A DNA stretch of 64,000 bases from Acidobacteriales bacterium 59-55 (GTDB lineage Bacteria; Acidobacteriota; Terriglobia; Terriglobales; Acidobacteriaceae): assembly GCA_001897435.1 (NCBI GenBank), contig MKSV01000008.1, positions 1 to 64,000 on the forward strand, given 5' to 3'. Position numbers and translations under genes: made by a program. Shown here piece after piece: positions 1 to 7,783 of this stretch (positions within the stretch are counted from its first letter, which is position 1; each line of letters opens with the position of its first letter). The notes beneath the pieces were generated by a model. That model was not told where the DNA came from, did no database searches, and saw only the letters and a program-made list of their open reading frames with translations.

Positions 1-66
1 GCCCCTGCACCCCCATCCCGGCTTCCAGAAACGGAATCAAACATATAGAGAAAATCGCTTAGATAA

Positions 67-459
67 TGGCTGGATCTCGGAAACAACGCGGCCAGCGGCC
101 AATATATCCTGGGCCAGCCCCTCAATGACCGCAATCGACGCAAACTATCTAGGCTCCGCACCGTGGTCGAGTTGTACCCGGAGATTGCATCACCCTGGGC
201 CGGAGAAGATCCTCTTCCAAGCTGTAGCGCTCTCGAGGCTCTCCAGCGGCAGGAACCCTACACCAATCAGGTCCTGGCGGCCAGCGCGTTGGCGATGCTG
301 GCGCGGCTCTTCCGATATGGGACGATCGGGCACCACGGGGCCTTTTACAATGCAGAGACCGGACGCATGCATGTCATGCCGGTCGATCCTGAATTGCGGA
401 GACGCACGCAGCGCCGTTCGCGTGGATTATTAAAGAAATTCCAACCCGAGGCAGCGTAA
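67..459 (+). pseudogene. C-terminal part of a PRTRC-system ThiF-family protein, probably interrupted
   Basis: The open frame reads WLDLGNN, then GQYILGQPL and RLRTVVELYPEI, wording I recognise from the C-terminal half of PRTRC ThiF-family (E1-like adenylyltransferase) proteins of plasmids and integrative elements. It ends KKFQPEAA. The frame is closed upstream by TAA at 64-66, just where a Tyr codon before WLDLGN would be expected, and the 66 bases before it do not read as the rest of the family in any frame. A GTG at 163 could start a 98-aa remnant. The gene may be nonsense-mutated, frameshifted or joined to foreign DNA. PRTRC protein E lies 360 bp downstream, which supports the family call. 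Confidence 0.55.
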
Positions 460-482
460 GGTGATCTCTAAAGGCGGTCACC

Positions 483-773
483 ATGAAGATCAGACTCGAC
501 AAGGCGCGTGCGATCGAAGCGAAAGCGATTGTTGCCCGCGCCTTTCGTAACGGCCCTATCGAAGACCTGCATGCGGGCAAGGTTTGCCCGGTGTGCAGCG
601 CCGATCCAAACTACTCCCGAATCTCCGACGCGGAGATGAAAGCTCTCATGAAAGCCGCAGTGAACCAGATCTATAAGCTGCTCTGGCTGCGTGACCATGA
701 CATCGATGGTTACGCCGAGGCGGTGGGTCACGGTCATCGTTATTCGCGGCACTGGGACGATCCCGATATTTAG
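483..773 (+). CDS. Small CxxC protein in the PRTRC cluster, function unknown
   Basis: A 96-aa protein with one CPVC pair at about residue 35 and a His-rich end (GHGHRYSRHWDD). It sits 23 bp after the ThiF remnant and 45 bp before PRTRC protein E on the same strand, so it is probably co-transcribed. GGCGGTC before the ATG is a weak ribosome site. I see no signal peptide or membrane segment. The single Cys pair could bind metal with other ligands but is not a complete zinc finger. I do not recognise the family. Position and codon pattern make it more likely real than the antisense ORFs. Confidence 0.6.
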   Translation: MKIRLDKARAIEAKAIVARAFRNGPIEDLHAGKVCPVCSADPNYSRISDAEMKALMKAAVNQIYKLLWLRDHDIDGYAEAVGHGHRYSRHWDDPDI

Positions 774-818
774 CATCTCGTAGCACCTCTCACATCCCCA
801 ATACAGGAAGGTAGAACC

Positions 819-1382
819 ATGTTCAAGGAACTGGCGCCGCTGCTCCGGCAGCGGCCTGTCGTTTTGCTGCTCAATCCTCTTGAAGGCGATAGCCTTCGTG
901 TTCTCGTCATGCCCAAGAAGTTGAACGACACGGAAGATGCTGCGCTCGCTACACCTGTCAGCGTGACCGGCACTCCCGAGGAACTCGACGAACAGCTACC
1001 GGCGACGCTCTCGCAGTTCGTCGGCGCGCATATCGAGTTAAAGAACACGCTTGAGATCGCGAAGGAAGAGATGGCTGCGGCGGCAAAGACGGCAAGGGCA
1101 AAGAACAACTCCAAGACCAGCAATACAGCCACGCCTACATCGAAGGCGGCTGACAAGGTGTCTGCGAATGCTGCCTCAAAGCCTGCCGAGGAAAAGAAGC
1201 CCGCTCCCGCAATGACGGCCAACCTCTTCAACTTCGATGAGAGTCCGGCACCTGCCGATGCTCCGAAACCGGCGGAAATTCAGGCTCCGCCAGATGGCAA
1301 AGCGACGGATGAAGAGAGTGAGATCCTCGCCGAGATTGACGAGAGCGACCAGCAAAGTACCGCTGTCGAGGATGCGGCGTAA
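819..1382 (+). CDS. PRTRC system protein E
   Basis: The first 85 residues (MFKELAPLLRQRP, then LRVLVMPKKL, ATPVSVTGTPEELD and LPATLSQFVGAH) match the conserved N-terminal domain of PRTRC system protein E, a family of unknown biochemical role found with ThiF, ParB-like and other PRTRC genes on plasmids and integrative elements. From about residue 95 the chain becomes low-complexity and rich in Ala, Lys, Pro and Glu, probably a disordered tail that varies between members. The start has AGGAAGG 8 bp upstream. The other expected PRTRC genes (A, B, C, F, ParB) are not in the window and may lie to the left. Confidence 0.8.
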   Translation: MFKELAPLLRQRPVVLLLNPLEGDSLRVLVMPKKLNDTEDAALATPVSVTGTPEELDEQLPATLSQFVGAHIELKNTLEIAKEEMAAAAKTARAKNNSKTSNTATPTSKAADKVSANAASKPAEEKKPAPAMTANLFNFDESPAPADAPKPAEIQAPPDGKATDEESEILAEIDESDQQSTAVEDAA

Positions 1383-1484
1383 GCAACAAATGCACGGGTG
1401 GAGCGCTGTCAGATCCACCTCTGTGCGGTGTGGAGTTTACTCCTCGAAAACACTTCAGACAGCACTTCCAGCGGAGGTCTTCCC

Positions 1485-2321
1485 ATGCGCCTTGCATCGC
1501 GTTCCCCGGAAGGCCTCCCGGAGCTTGATATCAACCGGTTTGTGCTTAAACACGGCCGCATGCCATTTCTGAGCGATCCTGTTCCACCATGGCATTATCG
1601 CGGATGGCTCCTCTTTCAGGTACAGATGGCCGATAACCACCCAGGTGCAACCGGCCGCTGGGATCATTACCTGCGCACCTTAGAGGCCGGCCATCTGCTT
1701 GATGAACCTATCCCTCAGGTGCAATTTGCAGCAACTCCTTCGCCTGCGGGGGTGAAGATGCTCCAAAAGTGTGTCGATCTCCTCGCCTATCGAGAGTCCC
1801 ACTGGTCCGCCTTCGAGTCTCTCGTCCAATGGCTTGCGTGGGGACTGGCCGTGTCGAGGCGGACACCTCAACTGGAAGAGGCAAGCTCCGAGGCTCTTTA
1901 TTGCAGCTTCAACTTTGAACAGTTGCTCCTCGAACCTCATGACTACCTGGGACATTTGCTCTCCGAACGGAGAGGCAAAGGCTGGAATCCTCACGCCTAT
2001 TATCCGACTCCACACGCCGTCTGTGAGTTGATGGCGCAGATAACGTTCGACAAAAGTGATAGTAGTGAGCGCGTCCAAAACGGGAGTGACGATCCACGGC
2101 TCCAACTGATCGGTGAACCTGCAGCAGGGACTGGCCGGATGCTCTTGCATGCCAGTAACTTCTCCTATCGACTGTACGGCATGGATATTGATCCGCTGGC
2201 TGTAACGATTTGTCTCTGCAACGGTGCTTTCTACGCGCCTTGGCTTGCGTTTCCTTTTCCAGACTCAGTTCTTGGAAATGGCTCGCATCCGGAAGAGGAG
2301 CGACCAGACAAGGCAGCGTAA
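1485..2321 (+). CDS. N-6 DNA methylase-like protein (short, lacks a visible NPPY motif)
   Basis: A 278-aa protein. The C-terminal part carries YPTPHAVCELMA and GEPAAGTGRML, matching the substrate-entry region and SAM-binding motif I of type I (HsdM-like) N6-adenine methyltransferases, followed by YGMDIDPLAV (acidic loop). The chain ends about 50 residues later, before any NPPY/NPPF catalytic tetrapeptide, so it is either a non-catalytic SAM-binding relative used on mobile elements or a truncated enzyme. I chose ATG 1485 because GGAGG lies 8 bp upstream; the track start at 1398 has no such site. Its stop overlaps the next start (TAATG), suggesting translational coupling. Confidence 0.65.
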   Translation: MRLASRSPEGLPELDINRFVLKHGRMPFLSDPVPPWHYRGWLLFQVQMADNHPGATGRWDHYLRTLEAGHLLDEPIPQVQFAATPSPAGVKMLQKCVDLLAYRESHWSAFESLVQWLAWGLAVSRRTPQLEEASSEALYCSFNFEQLLLEPHDYLGHLLSERRGKGWNPHAYYPTPHAVCELMAQITFDKSDSSERVQNGSDDPRLQLIGEPAAGTGRMLLHASNFSYRLYGMDIDPLAVTICLCNGAFYAPWLAFPFPDSVLGNGSHPEEERPDKAA

Positions 2322-2629
2322 TGCCAACGAAGCAGGCTCTGCGTGCGCCCGTCTCATTCATGCTTCGCTCTTCCAATGACACACGTTTTGAATGCTGGGG
2401 GATAAGCCAGCAATACTTTATCCCGGAAAGCAGGACCATTGTGCTCAAGCAGCGTATGCAGAGATCTCGCGGGATTTTCATGGGGCTGGAACCTTTGATC
2501 GGCAACACTATCTGGAGTGGCGTAGCCTGGGTCGCGGTAGACCGTCATCTGTATGGTTTCCTGGCTGCGATCGTAGTGTTCAAGATTCTCAATGAACTGA
2601 CCTTGATCCAATATCAACAAAGCTCATAA
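2321..2629 (+). CDS. Hypothetical protein coupled to the methylase-like gene
   Basis: The ATG at 2321 shares its A with the stop of the methylase-like gene, and the 102-aa frame runs to 2629. The C-terminal third (GLEPLIGNTIWSGVAWVAVDRHLYGFLAAIVVFKIL) has one or two weakly hydrophobic stretches that could be membrane-associated. No motif is recognised. The start-stop overlap is the main reason to believe it; the longer track ORF beginning at 2210 lies inside the methylase gene. A shifted ORF at 2392-2595 covers the same DNA and is a less likely alternative. Confidence 0.45.
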   Translation: MPTKQALRAPVSFMLRSSNDTRFECWGISQQYFIPESRTIVLKQRMQRSRGIFMGLEPLIGNTIWSGVAWVAVDRHLYGFLAAIVVFKILNELTLIQYQQSS

Positions 2630-2722
2630 ATGCCTCTTGCTGATGTAAGGGGCGAGGACAGCTTTCGCCTGCGACACTGCATTCTGCCTGCCGGTTGCCG
2701 ATCATAAATATCGCCGCTACGC

Positions 2723-2755
2723 CCCTGAGGCCCAAAAGCTTCAGGGTTTTTCTTT
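2723..2755 (+). terminator. Intrinsic terminator in the leader of the DUF6927 gene
   Basis: CCCTGA at 2723-2728 pairs with TCAGGG at 2741-2746 across a 12-nt loop, followed directly by TTTTTCTTT. The ribosome site AGGAGG and the ATG at 2769 follow within 14 bp. It would end transcription from the PRTRC-methylase run or attenuate read-through into the next gene. Confidence 0.7.
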
Positions 2756-2768
2756 GCAGGAGGAAACT

Positions 2769-3386
2769 ATGGGCTGGCTTTACATGAGCTCTATGAAGGG
2801 GCATGCGACCCCAAAACAATATCTCGACCACCAACTCACTTACGAGGGCGAGTTTTTCGTGCAGAAGGTCTTAGACTCAGCGGTCGTCTGTATGAGGAGA
2901 TACTATGCCGCTGTCGAAAAGGTGGAGAAGGATACGGGGGCAAGATGTGTCGTATGCGTCATCTGCCTCGTCAACTTCAATCCCCGCAATAAAGAGGGAA
3001 TGATCTTTGGATACAAGGACGCCGACGAGACGATGGGGGTATGCCAGACAGACTGTCCCGCGCGCATTCTCGATCTGTTGACAGAAACCGAATCCCAATC
3101 GGCGCTCGAATGGCGTGCGGAGTGCCGGCGGCGTCTCGCCAAAGTGCTCCCAAAGGCCGGACAGACGATCGTTCTGAAGGAGCGGATGCGATTCAAAGAC
3201 GGCAGCTCCCAGTCGAAATTCAAAGTACTGGAACGAAAGGTTCGAGGACGAAAGAGGTTGGTCTTCCACGGGGAACGAGGCGGTTATTACCGGCTCGGCA
3301 ACCTGAGAGACCTCGATTTCACCATTGAACCAACCCCAGTTTGTCCATCTCAATCCGAGATCGCTGAGACCCTCCCGTTGTTTTAG
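2769..3386 (+). CDS. DUF6927-type protein of mobile elements
   Basis: A 205-aa protein beginning MGWLYMSSMKGHATPKQYLD, which I recognise as the signature opening of the DUF6927 family, a group of unknown function common on plasmids and integrative elements. A second conserved piece is the run GARCVVCVICLVNFNPR, followed by FGYKDADETMG. The C-terminal half (FKDGSSQSKFKVLERK, then GGYYRLGNLRDLDF) looks like a small beta-rich domain. ATG 2769 is preferred over the track start at 2754 because AGGAGG ends 6 bp before it. A terminator hairpin sits just upstream, so expression probably depends on read-through or antitermination. Confidence 0.75.
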   Translation: MGWLYMSSMKGHATPKQYLDHQLTYEGEFFVQKVLDSAVVCMRRYYAAVEKVEKDTGARCVVCVICLVNFNPRNKEGMIFGYKDADETMGVCQTDCPARILDLLTETESQSALEWRAECRRRLAKVLPKAGQTIVLKERMRFKDGSSQSKFKVLERKVRGRKRLVFHGERGGYYRLGNLRDLDFTIEPTPVCPSQSEIAETLPLF

Positions 3387-3489
3387 CGGATTACACCGGC
3401 TCGCAGCTTCGCCAATAAGCGACCGCCTGGATGGGTCCCTCTAACCCGGTATCATTCTTCACCCTCCTCATCGAAAGGAAACCACTTCT

Positions 3490-4644
3490 ATGGCTTCTTC
3501 CAAGACAATTACCGATGCACCAGCAATGGAGTTCAGCGCGGACCGCGATACGATGCTTGCAGAGGTCACGGCTGCCGCGCGCGTGAGCGAAAGTAAGAGC
3601 ACGCAACCCATTCTCACCCACCTTCTTCTCGATGCGAGCGGAACCGGAGCCGTTACGATTACCGGCACCGATCTCAACCGGACGATCCGGACAGAGTGCC
3701 CCGCGCAGGTCACCACCGCCGGGACCGTGGCTGTGCCGTCACAGAAGTTTCTGAGCTATCTGAAACTTCTTCCATCGGGTCCAGTTCATCTCAAAGGGCT
3801 TGCGAACGACCATGTTCAAGTTCATGCCGGCAAATCCAAGACCCGCATGGCGAGCCGCGCAGCCTCCGGATTTCCAACCATCTCCACACCGCCTGCCAAT
3901 TCTGTACAGCTAAGCAGCCGAGTTCTGAGGACGCTGATCCGCCAGAGCATCTTTGCCGTGGCGACCGCGGACGACCGTCACCTTCTCAAGGCCGCCTTAT
4001 TGCTACTGCGCCCTGACCGGGCAGGCATGGTTGCGACGGACGGACATCGCCTGTCCTTCGTCGTTGTCCCCGATGATGGCATAGCGGTTCAGGGCGTGCA
4101 GAAGTCGCTTCTTCCTCGAGAGTGCCTCACCGATCTGCTCTCCTTGCTGTCCTCAACCAAGGAGGAAGCGGTGTACTTCAGCGAAGACGATGCAACCCTC
4201 TACTTCCAGATTGGGCCAAGGCTGTTGAGCGTACGCAAGCTTGTTGGACGTTTTCCGGACTATGAAGCCATCTTGCCGAAGGGTATGCCTAACTCGATGG
4301 TGCTCCGTTCCGCCGAACTGATGAGCTCGATTCAACGTGTGCTGGAATTTTCGGACGAGCGTTCTAATGGAGTGAAGTTCCATCTGGCTGACAACACGCT
4401 CAAGATCAGCTCTTCCGCTCCAGATCGCGGCGAATCAGAGGAGACGCTGGCCGTCAGTTATAGTGCCGAGCCCATCACTATCGGATTCAACGGCAACTAT
4501 CTGGTCGAGTTTCTGCGCACCATTGGGGACAAAGGGTCTATGCGATTGTCCCTCAAAGACTCGATCTCGGCAGGCTTGCTTGTGCCCGAGAATTTGAGTG
4601 GAGAGTTCCAGCAACAGTATGTCGTCATGCCGATGCGCATCTGA
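3490..4644 (+). CDS. dnaN: DNA polymerase III beta subunit (sliding clamp), accessory copy
   Basis: A 384-aa protein with the three-domain clamp layout: an N-terminal domain with RVSESKSTQPILTHLLLDA and GTDLNRTIRTECPAQV, a middle domain with RHLLKAALLLLRPDR then VATDGHRLSFV, and a C-terminal domain ending YVVMPMRI, the usual hydrophobic PMR(L/I) end. It would form a DNA-encircling ring that tethers polymerases. It is unlikely to be the chromosomal copy because no dnaA, recF or gyrB flanks it and its neighbours are mobile-element genes. It may work with the DNA polymerase IV encoded 18 kb downstream. A GAAAGGAAA ribosome site precedes the ATG. Confidence 0.9.
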   Translation: MASSKTITDAPAMEFSADRDTMLAEVTAAARVSESKSTQPILTHLLLDASGTGAVTITGTDLNRTIRTECPAQVTTAGTVAVPSQKFLSYLKLLPSGPVHLKGLANDHVQVHAGKSKTRMASRAASGFPTISTPPANSVQLSSRVLRTLIRQSIFAVATADDRHLLKAALLLLRPDRAGMVATDGHRLSFVVVPDDGIAVQGVQKSLLPRECLTDLLSLLSSTKEEAVYFSEDDATLYFQIGPRLLSVRKLVGRFPDYEAILPKGMPNSMVLRSAELMSSIQRVLEFSDERSNGVKFHLADNTLKISSSAPDRGESEETLAVSYSAEPITIGFNGNYLVEFLRTIGDKGSMRLSLKDSISAGLLVPENLSGEFQQQYVVMPMRI

Positions 4645-4764
4645 GATCCGCATCGGTGTGACACTTCCAGAAGTTAGGTAGAGCGCACCCGGCTTTCCAA
4701 CATTCGGAGCCCCTGCAAAGCGACTCGAATTTATCTCCATTGTCATGAGGAGAGATAGAAAACT

Positions 4765-5064
4765 ATGTCAAAAACGAAGCCTCATCCAAAGATCCGTTAC
4801 GATGGGAACGCGGCCCAGACGTCCGAGGCAGCTTCCAAACATCTTCGCATTGTCCTCGACTTCAGCCTTGATCTCACGCTGCTTCGAAAACAGAAACGTG
4901 CGCTGATCGGGATATACGAAGGAGCGACGGTCAGCTATGAACAGGAAGACGCAGCGGAAGGGCTGCTCAATCTCATCGACTTCATCCAGGATTCGATCCT
5001 CGAACAAGGACTCGCGACGGAAGAGCAAGTCTTTCCTCGGCTAAGCAAGCAATCTGCGTCGTGA
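4765..5064 (+). CDS. Hypothetical 99-aa protein downstream of dnaN
   Basis: A 99-aa, mostly helical, highly charged protein without Cys, signal peptide or membrane segment. It follows dnaN by 120 bp on the same strand, and GGAGAG lies 9 bp before the ATG. I do not recognise the family. The reverse-frame ORF over the same DNA is a shadow. The gene closes the first mobile-backbone block; the next genes downstream are on the opposite strand. Confidence 0.6.
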   Translation: MSKTKPHPKIRYDGNAAQTSEAASKHLRIVLDFSLDLTLLRKQKRALIGIYEGATVSYEQEDAAEGLLNLIDFIQDSILEQGLATEEQVFPRLSKQSAS

Positions 5065-5158
5065 AATGAAGGAGTGACATAAATTCTTATAGGCACTATG
5101 AGTTGCTTTCCTCCATTTTACGAACGTACTTTTCAGGCAAGTTAGAGATCACCAGTTT

Positions 5159-5332
5159 TCAACGCGATACACGCTTCTTTGCCTGAGAACGCTTTGCATC
5201 AGTCTTGGCGGGCGTTCCTAATCCTTCAAGAAGCTTGCTGGGACTAACGTCGAAGACGCTAGCAACTCGCAATAAGGAAGGAAGCGACATTCCGCGGTTG
5301 CCTTTTTCAAAGGCTTGCCAATGGTTCGTCTT
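5159..5332 (-). pseudogene. C-terminal remnant of an XRE-family helix-turn-helix regulator
   Basis: Read on the minus strand this frame gives NHWQAFEKGNRGMSLPSLLRVASVFDVSPSKLLEGLG followed by a basic tail to TGA at 5159. That is the second half of an XRE helix-turn-helix domain (recognition helix remnant, SLPSLLRVASVF, SPSKLLEGL). A TAG at 5333-5335 closes the frame immediately upstream and no HTH start is present, so the N-terminal half is missing. The adjacent monooxygenase gene ends only 7 bp away, suggesting that the insertion or deletion which placed that operon here removed the front of the regulator. It was not in the ORF track. Confidence 0.6.
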
Positions 5333-5339
5333 CTAGTCA

Positions 5340-6482
5340 TCAAACCACCGACTCCATCAGCGGCTTAAACATTGAAAGAAACGCCGACTCGGGCACCATT
5401 CGCATCACCGAGTCGCGCACCCCGGTAACAATCGGATTGCGCGGACGAATCATCCACATCAGTTGCCGCGATTGTCGCTGAACTCGGTCTACCCTCGTTC
5501 TTCGCCTCTGCTCATATCGGCGCAGAGCATCCGGAATGCGTCCCGAAGGTGCACGCGAAAGCTCGTCTGCCAGAACATACGCCGACTCGATGGCCATCGA
5601 CGCTCCTACCCCGGCCGAGGGCAGAAGCGCATGTGCTGCATCGCCCACCAGCGCAACCCGTCCGTTTGTCCAGCGAGACATGCGCAGATCCAGAAAGTCA
5701 TCGTGCCAGATCGTCGGATCGGTGCTCGAATTAAGTGCCGCCCTTGCCCACTCCGGAAAGCCGGCAAACATCGCCTCCAGCCGTCCGCGTCGCGTCGCGG
5801 CATCATCAGGTGCGGAGCGTGGAGCGCTCGCCGCGGCAAAGCAGCATGGTCTCTCTCGTGAAGGATAGAAACCCATAAACCGCCCCGGCCCGTAGATCTC
5901 GCGTGTTTCGCTGCCGATATCGATGCCCGTCCAGAACGCCCATCCGGTAACGCCGTGATACGTGAGCGGCACCTCTCCGAACGCCAGCCGCCGTGTCTCC
6001 GACCGCAATCCGTCTGCTCCAATCACCGCATCGTACTCCGCAGTTGTGCCATCGTTGAACGTCACGGCGACACTCTGCTCAGACTGGCGCAGGCCTGTAA
6101 TGAAGCGGCCAAAATGAATCGGACTCGCTACAGCTTTACGCAGCACATCGATCAGTTCTGCGCGGCCCAGATAAAAATTGTCGCCATACTGCGCAGAGAA
6201 CTCTCCGAACTTCGCCTGAATCAGGGCGCTCCCATTTGGACGAGCCGCATAGTACATCCCCGGTCGAACACCGATGCGCTCCAGCTCCGAGCGAAGGCCA
6301 AGACTGTTCAGCACATTCAGTCCCGCAGGCCATATTCCAAGGACATAACCAACGCCGCCGTAGTTCTTCGCTCGCTCCACAATCTCGGCACGCATTCCGC
6401 GCTGCTCCAGCGTCGCGGCAATCGTCAGGCCCGCAATGCCTCCACCTGCGATAAGTATCTTCAGCTCGTTCCCATAACGCAT
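5340..6482 (-). CDS. FAD-dependent aromatic-type monooxygenase
   Basis: A 380-aa flavoprotein hydroxylase of the UbiH/salicylate-hydroxylase type. It has the FAD Rossmann motif GGGIAGLTIA at residues 13-22, the DG motif GADGLRSETRR near 155 and the GD motif GDAAHALLPSAGVGASMAIESA near 285. The usual reaction is NAD(P)H- and O2-dependent hydroxylation of an aromatic or polyketide substrate; the substrate cannot be read here, and tetracycline- or antibiotic-modifying relatives are also possible. GGAGG lies 5 bp before the ATG. It follows the TetR gene by 10 bp on the same strand, so the two form an operon probably induced by the enzyme's substrate. Confidence 0.85.
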   Translation of the reverse strand: MRYGNELKILIAGGGIAGLTIAATLEQRGMRAEIVERAKNYGGVGYVLGIWPAGLNVLNSLGLRSELERIGVRPGMYYAARPNGSALIQAKFGEFSAQYGDNFYLGRAELIDVLRKAVASPIHFGRFITGLRQSEQSVAVTFNDGTTAEYDAVIGADGLRSETRRLAFGEVPLTYHGVTGWAFWTGIDIGSETREIYGPGRFMGFYPSRERPCCFAAASAPRSAPDDAATRRGRLEAMFAGFPEWARAALNSSTDPTIWHDDFLDLRMSRWTNGRVALVGDAAHALLPSAGVGASMAIESAYVLADELSRAPSGRIPDALRRYEQRRRTRVDRVQRQSRQLMWMIRPRNPIVTGVRDSVMRMVPESAFLSMFKPLMESVV

Positions 6483-6492
6483 TCCGTCCTCC

Positions 6493-7113
6493 TTATTTCT
6501 TTTTTCCCTGTCCTCTGCGCTTCAGCCCATCGCAGAGCATCTGCGCCGCTTGCGGCCCCAGCGTCTTCCAGTCAACTGTCTTTGGCGAGATCGCCCACAC
6601 TAGCCCCAGTCCTTCGTAGATACCCAATAGCAGCGTCGCCGCCTGCCTCGGGTCTACGCCATCATCGAGTTCTCCATTGCGGATGCCTTCTTCGATCAGC
6701 GGAACAATAATGGCCAGAATTTCGTCGTACATGGTGGCAAGATGCTTGCGCACCTTTCGCTGTCGCAGCGCAACCGCATAAAACTCCAACGCAATCGGCA
6801 TCAGCCGCGACATCGACTCATAGTCGCGCGAGGTCTGCTCGCCCATTGCCGCCAACCGGTCGAGCACGCTGCCTGCGCGTGCCGCTTCCGCGCGCATCGA
6901 CTCGATGTTGCGCCGGAATACACGGTCCAGAAGCGCGGCAATAATGTCGTCCTTCTTTTTGAAGTACCAATAGATGGCGCCCTTGCTCAGCCCCGAGCGC
7001 TCAGCAATATCATCCATGCGCGCTTCATCAAAGCCACGCTCAGCAAACACATCTTCGGCGGTGTTAAGAATCTGGTCTTTGCGCTCAGCGCTTACATCAG
7101 GTCGCGGCGTCAT
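6493..7113 (-). CDS. TetR/AcrR-family repressor
   Basis: A 206-aa protein with an N-terminal TetR helix-turn-helix (VFAERGFDEARMDDIAERSGLSKGAIYWYFKKKDDI, residues about 18-52) and an all-helical ligand-binding C-terminal domain. It is the promoter-proximal gene of a two-gene operon with the FAD monooxygenase. A 14-bp near-palindrome at 7130-7143 sits 17 bp before its start codon, the expected place for autorepression. Length is typical for the family. The ligand is probably the monooxygenase substrate (inference). Confidence 0.9.
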   Translation of the reverse strand: MTPRPDVSAERKDQILNTAEDVFAERGFDEARMDDIAERSGLSKGAIYWYFKKKDDIIAALLDRVFRRNIESMRAEAARAGSVLDRLAAMGEQTSRDYESMSRLMPIALEFYAVALRQRKVRKHLATMYDEILAIIVPLIEEGIRNGELDDGVDPRQAATLLLGIYEGLGLVWAISPKTVDWKTLGPQAAQMLCDGLKRRGQGKKK

Positions 7114-7129
7114 GCATTAATAATAACAG

Positions 7130-7143
7130 ACTGACCAGTCAGT
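7130..7143. promoter_or_regulatory. Candidate TetR operator
   Basis: ACTGAC-CA-GTCAGT is a perfect 6-bp inverted repeat with a 2-bp spacer, 17 bp upstream of the tetR ATG. The sequence resembles the ACTGAC/GTCAGT half-sites often seen before TetR-family genes. Confidence 0.6.
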
Positions 7144-7364
7144 TTACAGTGACAGCAGGGATTTCGACATTTGTTAGTTCTTACTATGTCCGTCGCCGCA
7201 ATTCGTCTTCAGGTCGAAACCCACGCCCTCAAAATGAATGTCTGAGGCTCAAGATGAGTGGGCTTGCCCGGAGCTGTTCTCTAGCATCCGAATCATCCTC
7301 AACCGCATATCATCTTAAAGAGTATGATCGCGGTCGACGCAACCAAATTTCAGGCGGGCAGGGT

Positions 7365-7754
7365 CTACTTGTGCACGACGCTTGAGAACAATATTCCTTC
7401 ACGTAGTTCCAATACATGGTTTATCAGGTTCGAGAACCACTCCCATTGGCGAGTAGCCGCAGTCAATTGCATGCGCCCTGGCTTTGTGATTTCGTAAAAT
7501 TTCGCCTTTCGGTTGTTTTCGGAGGTCCCCCACTCTGATTGAATCCAACCACGCCTCTTAAGACGAATCAGCGAAGCATGTATTGTTCCTTGATTCAGTT
7601 GCAGCTCATTGCTGCTTATTTTCTCAATAGAGCGAGCAACCCCGAACCCGTGTTGACGCCCTCCCGCAAGAAATACCTGCAATACCACCAGATCCAGGGT
7701 TCCGGGAATCAGGGTGCGTTTGGCCATATCCGATTTAGATAAACGCGTTTCCAT
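7365..7754 (-). CDS. PadR-family transcriptional regulator
   Basis: A 129-aa winged-helix regulator: IPGTLDLVVLQVFLAGGRQHGFGVARSI is helix 1 to 2 and LNQGTIHASLIRLKRRGWIQSEWG is the recognition helix plus wing, followed by NNRKAKFYEITKPGRMQL. These are standard PadR features of the type that in Acidobacteria usually accompanies ADOP permeases, but no such permease is adjacent. The gene stands alone between the TetR operon and the SGNH hydrolase. An in-frame ATG at 7727 (MAKRTLIPGT) is an equally good start, since neither has a clear ribosome site. Confidence 0.8.
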   Translation of the reverse strand: METRLSKSDMAKRTLIPGTLDLVVLQVFLAGGRQHGFGVARSIEKISSNELQLNQGTIHASLIRLKRRGWIQSEWGTSENNRKAKFYEITKPGRMQLTAATRQWEWFSNLINHVLELREGILFSSVVHK

Positions 7755-7783
7755 CTAGTCCATCAGAGGTATTTACGTGCGAT

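Noticed and set aside
770-1231. 153-aa minus-strand ORF opposite PRTRC protein E
   Set aside because: It mirrors the Ala/Lys/Pro-rich tail of PRTRC E, which naturally yields Ser/Ala/Phe-rich antisense frames; no ribosome site or conserved motif.
1680-2508. Overlapping minus-strand ORFs (156 and 199 aa) across the methylase-like gene
   Set aside because: No motif on this strand, while the plus strand has SAM motif I and a good ribosome site.
5955-6710. 251-aa plus-strand ORF across the monooxygenase and TetR genes
   Set aside because: Both minus-strand genes have unmistakable family motifs, so this is a shadow.
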